This document shows positions 1 through 8,131 of a stretch of 64,000 nt of DNA, in pieces (positions within the stretch are counted from its first letter, which is position 1; each line of letters starts with the position of its first letter). Made by a program: the position numbers and the translations under genes. A model generated the notes under the pieces. It did not search any database. It saw only the letters and a list, made by a program, of their open reading frames with translations, and was not told the origin of the DNA. The DNA lies in contig NZ_JACHHZ010000003.1 in NCBI RefSeq assembly GCF_014202975.1, positions 1,054,001-1,118,000 on the forward strand, read 5' to 3'. This stretch comes from Povalibacter uvarum (GTDB lineage Bacteria; Pseudomonadota; Gammaproteobacteria; Steroidobacterales; Steroidobacteraceae).

Positions 1-1
1 T

Positions 2-385
2 TGCTATACCTGCCACGGCAACGTTCCAGAGAACCACGCTGAGAAACGAGGCACCGCGCTGCTGTCGCGTGCGCGGGAGAGCAATGCCGCCGAGATCAGC
101 GCGATCTGCGGCTCCTGCCATCTTCGTGGCGGTAGATCGCAATCCTCAGGCTTGCCGTATCCCAACGGGTTCGTTCCCGGCGCCGACCTCTTCAAGGACT
201 TCAAGGTCGATCTCAGCCGCGACCTGAAGAATCTGGACGACAACGACCGCCACGTTTACGAAACCACTAGAGCCGTTCTCGAAGGCAAATCAGAAGACAC
301 CTGCGTGGATTGCCACAGGGTGCACACGACGCCTGAGAAGCACGAAGGGAAGCGCAGGCGGTTCAGTGAGGTGTGTGGGTATTAG
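2..385 (+). CDS. multiheme c-type cytochrome, C-terminal part (partial)
   Basis: The reading frame is open from the window edge, so the start lies outside. The 127 visible residues hold three CxxCH haem-attachment motifs: CYTCH at 2-16, CGSCH at 107-121 and CVDCH at 302-316. This makes it a periplasmic multihaem cytochrome, probably of the cytochrome c554/nitrite-reductase-like superfamily. The tail after the last haem is short and basic (KHEGKRRR). The gene converges on glmS with 11 bp between stop codons. Total haem number, electron partner and exact family cannot be judged from this fragment. Confidence 0.75.
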   Translation, partial: CYTCHGNVPENHAEKRGTALLSRARESNAAEISAICGSCHLRGGRSQSSGLPYPNGFVPGADLFKDFKVDLSRDLKNLDDNDRHVYETTRAVLEGKSEDTCVDCHRVHTTPEKHEGKRRRFSEVCGY

Positions 386-396
386 CTGCTTCTCCC

Positions 397-2217
397 TCAC
401 TCCACCGTCACCGACTTCGCCAAATTCCGTGGCTGATCGATATTGCGATCGCGGGCGAGTGCCACGTGATACGCGAGCAGCTGCAACGGAATGTTGAGCA
501 GCAGCGGATCCAGGGCGGGTTCGGACTTCGGGACTTCGATGACGGCGTCCACCGCGACGGGCAGCGGATCGCCTGGTTGGGTCACGACGAACGTGAGGCC
601 GTTGCGGGCGCGGATCTCCTCGATGGTCGAGACATTCTTCGCGAACAGGTCGTCGCGCGGCATTACGATGACCGTCGGCGTCTGTGGGCTGATCAACGCA
701 AGCGGGCCGTGTTTCAGCTCGGAAGCTGGGTAAGCTTCGGCATGTAAGTAGCTGATCTCCTTAAGCTTCAAGGCGCCTTCCATCGCGATGGGATAGCCTG
801 CGGCCCGACCGACGAAATATGCGTTCTCATGCTTCGCGATGGTCTGGGCGAGCGTGGCAATTCGCGCTTCCTGGTGGAGGATGGTTTCGATCTGGCCGGG
901 CAGAGCTTCGAGAGCGGCGAGGAGTCGTGCGCCCTGGGCGGTCGACAGGTCGTGCAGTCGTCCGAGGTGAATCGCCAGCAGCGCGAATGCAACGACGGTG
1001 CACGTGAACGTCTTGGTTGCGACTACGGCGATCTCCGGGCCGGCGTGAACGTAGATGCCGCGTCCACATTCGCGGGCAATCGTGCTGCCCACTACGTTGA
1101 CGATGCCAAGCACGCGGCCCCCCTTGCGTTTGACTTCCTGCACCGCGGCGAGCGTGTCGAACGTTTCGCCGGACTGACTGACGGCGATGTAGAGCGTGTC
1201 CTGTTCGATCACCGGATTGCGATATCGGAACTCGGATGCAGGTTCCGCGCTGGCCGGCACACGAGCCAGCTGCTCGATCAGATGAGCGCCCAGCGCCCCC
1301 GCAATGAATGCGGAGCCGCAGCCAAGGATTTTCACGCGCTTCACTTCAAGCAGCTCGCGTGCAGCCATTTCCAGGCCGCCAATATGCGTCGTCTGGAACC
1401 GCGACTCGAGGCGGCCGCTCAGAGTGCGGCGAATCGCTTCGGGCTGCTCGGCAATCTCCTTGCGCATGTAGTGCGAGAACTCACCCTTGTCGAACGACTC
1501 GTGAGTCCACGTGAGGGTCAGCGGCGTCTTGGCAGTCGGGCCGCCTTCGAGCGTTGCGGTTTCATAGCCATCGGCGCGCACTACGGCGATTTCGCCGTCG
1601 TCGAGATGAACGACACTTTGCGTATGCCGGACGAGCGCGGCGGGATCGGAGGCGACGAACATTTCGCGATCACCGATGCCGAGTACGACGGGGCTGCCGT
1701 TGCGCGCTACGACGATGGAGTCCGGCCGCAATGCATCCACGACCGCGATGCCGTAGGTGCCAGTCACAAGCCGCAAGACGGCCCGCAGGGCGTCCTCCAG
1801 TTTGTCGCCGGGCATAGCGGCAAGCAGGTGCGCGAGCACTTCGGAGTCGGTCTCCGACTTGAACGCGACACCGGAGGCTTCGAGCTTCGCGCGCAGGGAT
1901 GCCGCGTTCTCGATGATGCCGTTGTGAACGATGGCGAATCGCCCGCTCGCATCGCTGTGCGGATGCGCGTTGCGATCGCTCGGCTCGCCATGCGTCGCCC
2001 ACCGCGTGTGAGCGATGCCCGTCGTGCCTTTGAGGCGCTCGGGCAGGATGCGCTCGAGATCGCGAACCTTGCCCTTGGTCTTCACGATCGTGAGCTTCTC
2101 ATTGCGTGCGATGGCGAGGCCCGCGGAGTCGTAGCCGCGATACTCGAGCCGATGCAGGCCTTCCATGAGGATTGGAGCCGAGTCACGTTTGCCGATGTAG
2201 CCGACGATGCCGCACAT
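397..2217 (-). CDS. glmS: glutamine--fructose-6-phosphate aminotransferase (isomerizing)
   Basis: GlmS makes glucosamine-6-phosphate from fructose-6-phosphate and glutamine, the first step towards UDP-GlcNAc for peptidoglycan and LPS. The protein is 606 aa, the usual length. It begins MCGIVGYIG, so after Met removal Cys1 is the Ntn glutaminase nucleophile; a TTG two codons upstream is open but would bury this Cys, so the ATG at 2217 is chosen. Two SIS sugar-phosphate domains follow, with the SQSGETFDT signature, and the C-terminus is the typical PRNLAKSVTVE. The usual neighbour glmU is absent. A heptamer repeat element begins about 17 bp upstream of the start. Confidence 0.97.
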   Translation of the reverse strand: MCGIVGYIGKRDSAPILMEGLHRLEYRGYDSAGLAIARNEKLTIVKTKGKVRDLERILPERLKGTTGIAHTRWATHGEPSDRNAHPHSDASGRFAIVHNGIIENAASLRAKLEASGVAFKSETDSEVLAHLLAAMPGDKLEDALRAVLRLVTGTYGIAVVDALRPDSIVVARNGSPVVLGIGDREMFVASDPAALVRHTQSVVHLDDGEIAVVRADGYETATLEGGPTAKTPLTLTWTHESFDKGEFSHYMRKEIAEQPEAIRRTLSGRLESRFQTTHIGGLEMAARELLEVKRVKILGCGSAFIAGALGAHLIEQLARVPASAEPASEFRYRNPVIEQDTLYIAVSQSGETFDTLAAVQEVKRKGGRVLGIVNVVGSTIARECGRGIYVHAGPEIAVVATKTFTCTVVAFALLAIHLGRLHDLSTAQGARLLAALEALPGQIETILHQEARIATLAQTIAKHENAYFVGRAAGYPIAMEGALKLKEISYLHAEAYPASELKHGPLALISPQTPTVIVMPRDDLFAKNVSTIEEIRARNGLTFVVTQPGDPLPVAVDAVIEVPKSEPALDPLLLNIPLQLLAYHVALARDRNIDQPRNLAKSVTVE

Positions 2218-2233
2218 GATCAAGAAACCTCAG

Positions 2234-2370
2234 AAGAAGAATGGCTGTGAGCTGTGAGCTGTGAGCGATGAACGATGAACGATGAGCGATGAGCCAGAAG
2301 AATGGTGGTGAGCTGCGAACCGGAGGTACGGAATCTCTGGCTCATAGCTCATCGCTCGCAGCTCATTGCC
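2234..2370. repeat. GAGCGAT-type heptamer repeat with inverted second arm
   Basis: The left arm (2249-2293) is six tandem 7-mers: GAGCTGT, GAGCTGT, GAGCGAT, GAACGAT, GAACGAT, GAGCGAT, plus a partial copy. The right arm (2338-2370) is the reverse complement of the same units. AGAAGAATGG occurs at both 2234 and 2297, so part of the arm is also directly duplicated. The element fills the gap between the glmS start and the stop codon of the next gene. Confidence 0.8.
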
Positions 2371-2371
2371 T

Positions 2372-2644
2372 TCATCCGTAGATCGCTCTGCGGATCTGCC
2401 GTTCGCTGTAGTCGTCCGCTCGAAACCGCCACTGCGCCAGTTCCGCCGTGATTCGCGCGAAGATCTCGCTGTTCGCACAACCGGCGGTCTGCAGTGCCCG
2501 ATGACGCCGCCGGATGAAGTCGTCGGGGGTTTCGTCCATGAAATGCAGGATTTCGTGAACGATGCGCACGGCTTCGGCGGGGCTCAGTCGGGTCGTCCGG
2601 GTCAGGTAGGCGACGATTTCGTCGAAGTCAGTCTGATCCGGCAT
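2372..2644 (-). CDS. conserved small protein of unknown function
   Basis: A 90-aa acidic, apparently helical protein with no signal peptide, membrane segment or recognisable catalytic motif. It has one Cys, a basic stretch (DDFIRRRHRAL) in the middle and ends ERQIRRAIYG. It lies between the heptamer repeat upstream of glmS and another small gene. Codon use looks like that of its neighbours (third positions mostly G/C) and the frame is clean, which supports it being real. I do not recognise the family. Confidence 0.55.
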   Translation of the reverse strand: MPDQTDFDEIVAYLTRTTRLSPAEAVRIVHEILHFMDETPDDFIRRRHRALQTAGCANSEIFARITAELAQWRFRADDYSERQIRRAIYG

Positions 2645-2717
2645 GGGCGCGCACTCTGCCTGAGGAGGGGTGGAACTCCCAGGAGTTTGCCCGAATCCGG
2701 GCAGGAGGCAGGGGAAA

Positions 2718-2735
2718 GCGGCGCTGAGGCGCCGC
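2718..2735 (-). terminator. hairpin terminator after the small membrane protein gene
   Basis: GCGGCGC and GCGCCGC form a perfect 7-bp stem around a 4-nt loop. Read on the minus strand the hairpin begins at the TAG stop of the membrane protein gene and is followed by CTTTCCCC, a short T stretch, so it looks like a modest intrinsic terminator. Confidence 0.5.
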
Positions 2736-3097
2736 TAATCGCCGTTATGGCTCAGGTACACGTAGATGTAGCAGGTGACGAACAGGACTGTCACGGCGCA
2801 AGCGAACATGACTCCGGCGCCCGCGGCCATGACGGAAAGCAGCCCGGATGCATGAGCCGTGCGGGAATCGAAGGCCATGATGAGGCCGAAAGCGAGAGCG
2901 CAGTTGCAGAGCCACTTCAGCAGGTAGCCCGGCAAATGCACCCGCATGGTGCGGTTGTGACGGTATGCGGCGGCTCGTGTGAGTCGATCGCCGGTCGCCG
3001 CGTTCTTGAACAGCCAGAACGGCCAGAGGTAGCGGAACAGCACCAGCGACAGCGGCATATTCTCATAGGAAGCGGTGGGAACTGCGCGCTGGGTCAT
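2735..3097 (-). CDS. small inner-membrane protein of unknown function
   Basis: A 120-aa protein with three hydrophobic segments: about residues 16-31 (LVLFRYLWPFWLF), 58-77 (LKWLCNCALAFGLIMAF) and 84-116 (a long Gly/Ala/Val-rich stretch ending FVTCYIYVYLS). A basic loop after the first segment (RLTRAAAYRHNRTMR) would be cytoplasmic by the positive-inside rule. No family was recognised. It is followed by a hairpin terminator and separated by about 115 bp from the phzF-like gene. Confidence 0.55.
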   Translation of the reverse strand: MTQRAVPTASYENMPLSLVLFRYLWPFWLFKNAATGDRLTRAAAYRHNRTMRVHLPGYLLKWLCNCALAFGLIMAFDSRTAHASGLLSVMAAGAGVMFACAVTVLFVTCYIYVYLSHNGD

Positions 3098-3212
3098 GAC
3101 GTCACCGGGATCATCTCATCGCCGCGGGGCGATATTCACGAGAGAGCGACACTCACGATAGATGGATAGGAGCGCGCAATGGTTCCGTAGTTGTCCGTAC
3201 TCCGCCCGAAAG

Positions 3213-4058
3213 TCAGAGCTCGATGGTGCCGCGGCCGATCTCGATGACGTCGCCGCTGACCAGAATGCGACCATCGGCCGTCACGTCGAGGATCAGGATC
3301 GATGGACGCCCGACGTATTCGCCCTGAGAGATTTCGTATCGATGCGGCAACTTGCGCTTGGTGGCGACGAGCCAGCCGCCGAGATTTGCAGTAGCCGATC
3401 CTGTGGCGGGGTCCTCCAGCATCGCACCGGCGCTCGGGAAAAAATAGCGTGAGAGACATCGTCCCGGCGCCGTTTCGGCAAAGACGTATGCGTTGCTCTG
3501 GCCTTCCTTGTTCGCGAGCCGCGAAACGAGTCGCGCATCAGGAAGGGCGCGGCGCACGGCAGCTTCGTTCGTCAGTGGGATGACCAGTTGCTCCTTGCCG
3601 GCTTCGACCCAAAGCGGACGATCCGCGACGTCCGCGGTCTCGAGCTGAAGCATTGCGGCGATATCCGCGCGCGACGCATCGACCTCGCGCCAAGTCGGCG
3701 CGTTCGCCTGAAGCGTCCAGCGATCCCCATCGGCTTTGACGGGAATGACGCCGGCGCGCATCTCGAGAGTGAGCTCATCGCCGCCCAGTCCAAGCGATCG
3801 ACAGACGAATGCCGTGCCGAGCGTCGGGTGTCCCGCGAAGGGCATCTCGTAGTCCGGCGTGAAGATGCGTACGCGCGCTTGGGCCGTTGTGGACGGCAGG
3901 ATGAACGTCGTTTCGGAAAGGTTGAACTGCCGGGCCAGCGCCTGCATCGCCTCGTCGCTCAGGACGGAGCCGTTCTCGAATACGCCGAGCGGATTGCCTG
4001 TCAGTCGGCCGCCGTTCTGGGTAAAGACATTGACGATGCGAAAGGGCAGAGAGGGCAT
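3213..4058 (-). CDS. PhzF family isomerase/epimerase-like protein
   Basis: A PhzF/YddE fold protein of 281 aa, a typical length. The family isomerises trans-2,3-dihydro-3-hydroxyanthranilate in phenazine producers, but most members are of unknown substrate. Visible signatures are FTQNGGRLTGNPLGVFENG near the start, NLSETTFILP with the conserved Glu, the FTPDYEMPFAGHPTLGTAF block, and EDPATGSATANLGGWL near the C-terminus. The ATG at 4058 is preferred because MPSLPFRIVNVFTQ aligns with family N-termini; 18 more codons are open upstream. It lies beside the kynurenine operon on the same strand, so its substrate may be related to aromatic amines, but that is inference. No other phenazine genes are present. 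Confidence 0.88.
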   Translation of the reverse strand: MPSLPFRIVNVFTQNGGRLTGNPLGVFENGSVLSDEAMQALARQFNLSETTFILPSTTAQARVRIFTPDYEMPFAGHPTLGTAFVCRSLGLGGDELTLEMRAGVIPVKADGDRWTLQANAPTWREVDASRADIAAMLQLETADVADRPLWVEAGKEQLVIPLTNEAAVRRALPDARLVSRLANKEGQSNAYVFAETAPGRCLSRYFFPSAGAMLEDPATGSATANLGGWLVATKRKLPHRYEISQGEYVGRPSILILDVTADGRILVSGDVIEIGRGTIEL

Positions 4059-4173
4059 GGCGCAGTGCCTGACTGAGAGAGGGTGAACGCCAGTCTCATG
4101 GACCGGGCGCACGCGCGTAAATGCACAGTGAGCGTTCTCGGAGAGCGCTACAGCAAAGCGACTGTGTCCATTC

Positions 4174-5535
4174 TCAGATCGATGACAGTCGGGCTGCGAT
4201 CAGCTGTTCGGCGCGTTCGAAATCCACCTGGTCCATGGTCGCTGCATTGTGCGTCAGCGTGTCGAGAATCTCGTGCTGGATGCGGCCACGTTCCTGCGCC
4301 GTCGAGTAGGGAATGTCATCGTGGAACATCACCATCGAGTAGCGCGGCACGAAGCGATCGGGGAAGCGGCGTTCGAGCTCGAGCGACAGAACCTTCTGCA
4401 GCTGGAATTTCGGATGCCGCACCGTGTCGCGCATTTCCTGGTAGTTCTCGAGCGCCATGTCCGCAATGGCGTTGGTGTTCGGCCGGCGCGAATGTTCGAA
4501 CGCCGCGAAGGCGTCCGCCCAATCCTTGCGATCGTGCAGCAACTCGTCGAGCTCGCGGCAGTCTTCGAAGGCGCAATTCATGCCTTGTCCGTGGAAAGGC
4601 GTGATGGCGTGAGCCGCATCACCGATCAGCATCAGACGGTCGTCGAGCGCCCAGCGCTGGCACCGGACAGTTCCCATGGTGCCGGTCGGGTTCTCCGAGA
4701 ACTCCGTCGCGAGCTTCGGCATGAGCTGCGCGGCATCCGGAAAATGCCGCTGGAAGAACTCGTCGACAGCCGCTGTCGATTGCAGCGATTCGAAGCTCTC
4801 GGCGCCCTTGCGGGCCAGGAACAGGGTGACGGTGAAACTGCCGTCAAGGTTCGGCAACGCGATCAGCATGAAGCCGCCTCGCGGCCAGATATGCAGCGCG
4901 TTCTTGTGGATCAGGTGATTGCCGTACGTGTCCGGCGGCAAGGTCAGTTCCTTGTAGGCGTGCGCGAGCAGGTCTTCAGTCGCGTCGGCGCGTAGTCCCT
5001 GGACTAGTGCGTGACGAATCGGCGAGCCCGCGCCGTCCGCGGCGATTACCCGCTGCATCGGCAACTCCCATGTCGTGCCCGCTGACTCGTCGCGCATGAG
5101 GATGTGATGGGTGCGGAAATCGGCGTCGACGGAACTCTGGCGGAAGTTGAGCTCGACGCCGGCTGCTTCGGCGGCGTCGAGCAGAATGCGGTTCAGGCCC
5201 GGTCGCGAGACGGAGTAGATGACTTCGCTGTCGCCTTGTCCGTACGGTACGAATGTCAGCGCTTCGTCGGGCAGATGCAGCAATCGGCCCGGCATCGGAA
5301 TGAGGAGGGGAAGCACCTGCTGCATGACGTCGGCTCGTTCCAGTGCCGCGATGCCGCGGGCCGCCAATGCGAGGTTGATCGAACGTCCCGCCGGAATGGC
5401 TTCGCGACGCTGATCGGGCAGGCGCTCGAATACGCGCACCTTGTGGCCCCGGTGGGCGAGGAGGATCGACATCAGCGTGCCGGCGAGACCCGCGCCGATG
5501 ATCGAAACGGATTCGCTTTTCTTGTTGACTGTCAT
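4174..5535 (-). CDS. kmo: kynurenine 3-monooxygenase
   Basis: An FAD- and NADPH-dependent aromatic hydroxylase that converts L-kynurenine to 3-hydroxykynurenine. The protein is 453 aa, within the bacterial range. It starts with a Rossmann FAD motif (SIIGAGLAGTLMSILLAHRG), carries the IPAGRSINLALAARG block of KMO, and the second FAD motif GDAAHAITPFHGQGMNCAF around residue 300. The same frame stays open upstream across kynU, but MTVNKKSESVS at 5535 is the natural start: its ATGA overlaps the kynU stop by 4 bp, a sign of translational coupling. Last gene of haaO-kynU-kmo. Confidence 0.95.
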   Translation of the reverse strand: MTVNKKSESVSIIGAGLAGTLMSILLAHRGHKVRVFERLPDQRREAIPAGRSINLALAARGIAALERADVMQQVLPLLIPMPGRLLHLPDEALTFVPYGQGDSEVIYSVSRPGLNRILLDAAEAAGVELNFRQSSVDADFRTHHILMRDESAGTTWELPMQRVIAADGAGSPIRHALVQGLRADATEDLLAHAYKELTLPPDTYGNHLIHKNALHIWPRGGFMLIALPNLDGSFTVTLFLARKGAESFESLQSTAAVDEFFQRHFPDAAQLMPKLATEFSENPTGTMGTVRCQRWALDDRLMLIGDAAHAITPFHGQGMNCAFEDCRELDELLHDRKDWADAFAAFEHSRRPNTNAIADMALENYQEMRDTVRHPKFQLQKVLSLELERRFPDRFVPRYSMVMFHDDIPYSTAQERGRIQHEILDTLTHNAATMDQVDFERAEQLIAARLSSI

Positions 5536-6821
5536 GAACGCCCGTCGGAATTCAGTGCGCGCGCCAGGGCTTCCACGAAAGCGCCGACCTCGCTGAAGGT
5601 GTTGTAGAGCGGGACAGGCGCGACGCGAATCACATCGGGTTCGCGCCAGTCGCAGGTGAAGTTGGCGGTCGTCAACGCGGTGTGTACGGCACGCGCAGCA
5701 GCCGGTGGGCGATGCAGGCGCAGTGAGAGCTGACATCCGCGCTGCGCCGGATCCGCGGGAGTGAGGATCGAGACGCGATCTCGCAGGCGTTCCTGCAGCA
5801 GCGTCGACAGGCAGCCAGTCAACGCGAGGGCTTTCTTGCGTAACGCATCCATGCCCGCTCGATCGAACAGCTCGAGCGAAGCCAGCAGCGGTGCCGCGGA
5901 GAAGATCGACGGATTGGAAAGCTGCCAGCCCTCGGCGCCCGGCAGAGGCCGGAATGCTTCGGGCATCTCGAAGCGCGACGATTTGTCGTGCCCCCACCAG
6001 CCTGCGAAACGCGGCAGATCGAACGCGCGTGCGTGCCGTTCGTGAACGAAGCAGCCGCCAATCGCGCCGGGTCCGCTGTTGAGGTACTTGTAGCTGCACC
6101 ACACAGCGAAATCGGCATTGGAGTCGTGCAAGGCGAGCGGCACATTGCCGACTGCATGTGCAAGGTCGAAGCCGACGACGATGCCCTGGGCGTGCGCACA
6201 GGAGACGATCTGCTTCATGTCGAACCACTGACCGCTCAGGTACTGAACGCCGGGGAACATGACCGTCGCGATCGTCGAACCTTCGCGTTCGAGGAACTCG
6301 CAAACGTCGTCGGTGCGAATGAGGACTTCGTCTGGGCGCGGGCCCAGTTGCACGAGACACGCGGCTGGATCGAAGCCGCGTTGCGCGATCTGCGAGGCGA
6401 CAGCATAGCGGTCCGAAGGGAACGCACTCCGCTCGATGACGATGCGCGAGCGCTCCTTCGTCGGGCGATAGAAGCTCGTCAGCATCAGATGCAGGTTGAC
6501 CGTCAGCGAATTCATCGCCACGACTTCAGAAGGCAGGGCGCCTGTCAGTCGCGCCAGTCCACCGGTCAGTTGTTCGTGATAGGAGAGCCACGGGCGCCGG
6601 GGCTCGAAATGGCCTTCGACACCGTGCTTTGCCCACGTGGCGAGTTCCTCGTTGAGAATCGTCGCCGTGCGCTTCGGCTGAAGTCCGAGGGAGTGCCCGC
6701 AGAAGTACACGCTCGGTGAACCATCGGCTCGCGGCGGGATGTGAAACTCGTTGCGGAGGTTCGCGAGGGGGTCTGTCGCGTCCATCCGCGTCAGTGCATC
6801 GCGGTCGGGAGTGCCGTTCAC
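5532..6821 (-). CDS. kynU: kynureninase
   Basis: A PLP enzyme that cleaves 3-hydroxykynurenine (or kynurenine) to 3-hydroxyanthranilate and alanine. It is 429 aa. Family signatures seen: YFCGHSLGLQPK near the N-terminus, FDLAHAVGN in the middle, and the PLP lysine motif CSYKYLNSGPG, followed by FAGWWGHDKSSRF. A GTG start at 6821 is chosen because it forms a GTGA overlap with the haaO stop; an ATG at 6785 (MDATDPLANL) is the alternative. Its stop overlaps the kmo start by 4 bp. A longer open frame upstream runs through haaO and is not coding. Confidence 0.94.
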   Translation of the reverse strand: MNGTPDRDALTRMDATDPLANLRNEFHIPPRADGSPSVYFCGHSLGLQPKRTATILNEELATWAKHGVEGHFEPRRPWLSYHEQLTGGLARLTGALPSEVVAMNSLTVNLHLMLTSFYRPTKERSRIVIERSAFPSDRYAVASQIAQRGFDPAACLVQLGPRPDEVLIRTDDVCEFLEREGSTIATVMFPGVQYLSGQWFDMKQIVSCAHAQGIVVGFDLAHAVGNVPLALHDSNADFAVWCSYKYLNSGPGAIGGCFVHERHARAFDLPRFAGWWGHDKSSRFEMPEAFRPLPGAEGWQLSNPSIFSAAPLLASLELFDRAGMDALRKKALALTGCLSTLLQERLRDRVSILTPADPAQRGCQLSLRLHRPPAAARAVHTALTTANFTCDWREPDVIRVAPVPLYNTFSEVGAFVEALARALNSDGRS

Positions 6822-7330
6822 TTGGCCGGTGCCACCGTGCCGCAGGCCTGGCACGTCCGGTTCTTCAGGGAGTGATGGAACCGCTCGAAGATCGGCGGCA
6901 ACTGGTGCTCGATGTCGTTGACGTGCACGTATTCGGCATAGAGCGGGTACTGGCAGTAGCCGCAATACCAGAGGAAGCCGTCCTGTTCTTCCGGGCGTCG
7001 TTTCCGCTCGACGACCAGTCCGACCGTATTGGCGAAACGCTGCGGCGAGTGGGGCACGCGCGCCGGCAGCAGCAGGATCTCGCCCTCATTGATGGGAATA
7101 TCGACCCGGGCGCCTTCCTGCATGGTTCGCAGGATCATGTTGCCTTCGAGCTGGTAGAAGAACTCCTCACCCGGATCGTCGTGATAGTCGTCGCGCGAGT
7201 TGGGTCCGCCGACGACCATGATGATGAATTCGGACTGCTCGAACACCTGCCGGTTGCAGACGGGCGGCTTCAGGAATTCGCGATGACGGTCGATCCACTC
7301 GCGGAAATTGAAGGCTTTGAGTGCGTTCAT
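6818..7330 (-). CDS. haaO: 3-hydroxyanthranilate 3,4-dioxygenase
   Basis: A cupin-fold Fe(II) dioxygenase that opens 3-hydroxyanthranilate to the unstable precursor of quinolinate. It is 170 aa. The metal ligands can be placed by analogy with the Ralstonia enzyme at His50, Glu56 (DYHDDPGEEFFYQ) and His94 (RVPHSPQRF). A second rubredoxin-like iron site is present as two CxxC pairs (WYCGYC and RTCQAC) near the C-terminus, as in the bacterial homodimeric type. It is the first gene of haaO-kynU-kmo. The product set suggests de novo NAD synthesis from tryptophan, though tryptophan dioxygenase and kynurenine formamidase are not in this window. Confidence 0.96.
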   Translation of the reverse strand: MNALKAFNFREWIDRHREFLKPPVCNRQVFEQSEFIIMVVGGPNSRDDYHDDPGEEFFYQLEGNMILRTMQEGARVDIPINEGEILLLPARVPHSPQRFANTVGLVVERKRRPEEQDGFLWYCGYCQYPLYAEYVHVNDIEHQLPPIFERFHHSLKNRTCQACGTVAPAK

Positions 7331-7452
7331 GCAACGTCTCCGGCTTTGCGCTTAGAGTATAGCCGTCTCATGAACCCGTCGGGCGAGTCGACGGCAGTCT
7401 GTAGGGGCGTCGGAGAATTCCAGCGGCGCAGCGCCACGGAGCGAAAGCGAAC

Positions 7453-8124
7453 ATGTATGCAGTGAATCGGTTCGGTCGGTTTGTCACATTGCTGTGGCTG
7501 GCAGCCGTAATGCCGCTGGCGGCTCGATCGGCCGAACCTGCTGGTGAGCCGGCCGCCGAGTCCCGGCCCGCAATTTCGGCGGTGACCCGGTCGCAGGACA
7601 TCGACTTCTATTTCCAGAGCTTCACGACTTTCTATTCCTGCCGCAGCCTCGAGGACCGGGTGCGCCAGCTGCTGCTGGAGCTCGGTGTCGAAGCGATCAA
7701 GGTGAAAGTCAGCAGCTGTTTCGGCAACGAGATCGCGCGTTTTCCGCACGTCCGCATGCAGGTGTCCTCGCCGGTCGAGGCGACGCCTGAGATCCTGGCG
7801 GAGTTCGAGAAGACGCGCAGCACACGTGAGCTCGCTGCACGTGTGCGCGGCGAGCGGCCTGTCGAGGTGACGGAGCAATACCCGGCGTACTGGAAGCCCG
7901 TTTCGCTCTCACGAGGCAGCTTCCGGCTCGAGTCCGGCGATTGCGAACTGGTCGATCAGATCAAGCGCAAAGTGCTGCCGAAACTCGCCATCCGCGTGGT
8001 CAGGGACGACGTGAGTTGCATACCGAACCAGGTGTCGCTCGGTCAGCCGCGACTCGAAGTTGAAGCACTCACACGCGTTCCGCCGCCCGACGAGGGTAAG
8101 CCGGAAGACAAGAAGAAGGATTGA
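7453..8124 (+). CDS. secreted protein of unknown function
   Basis: A 223-aa protein with a signal peptide: basic start, hydrophobic FVTLLWLAAVMPLAA, and likely cleavage after AARSA. The mature part has four cysteines in two local settings (FYSCRSLEDR and SSCFGNE early, SGDCELVD and DVSCIPNQ late), which could form two disulfides in the periplasm. The C-terminus is low-complexity and charged (PPPDEGKPEDKKKD). The start at 7453 is the only one that keeps the signal peptide. It converges on apaH with 7 bp between stops. I do not recognise the family. Confidence 0.7.
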   Translation: MYAVNRFGRFVTLLWLAAVMPLAARSAEPAGEPAAESRPAISAVTRSQDIDFYFQSFTTFYSCRSLEDRVRQLLLELGVEAIKVKVSSCFGNEIARFPHVRMQVSSPVEATPEILAEFEKTRSTRELAARVRGERPVEVTEQYPAYWKPVSLSRGSFRLESGDCELVDQIKRKVLPKLAIRVVRDDVSCIPNQVSLGQPRLEVEALTRVPPPDEGKPEDKKKD

Positions 8125-8131
8125 AAGAGCG

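Noticed and set aside
829-2250. Long open frame opposite glmS (473 codons)
   Set aside because: High-GC antisense shadow; the glmS frame on the other strand has all family motifs and correct length.
5536-6360. N-terminal extension of kmo through kynU
   Set aside because: The extension is in another frame of kynU; the KMO family start and the ATGA overlap fix the start at 5535.
7356-7361. TATACT box as a haaO promoter on the minus strand
   Set aside because: No acceptable -35 at 15-19 bp, so it was not listed as a feature.
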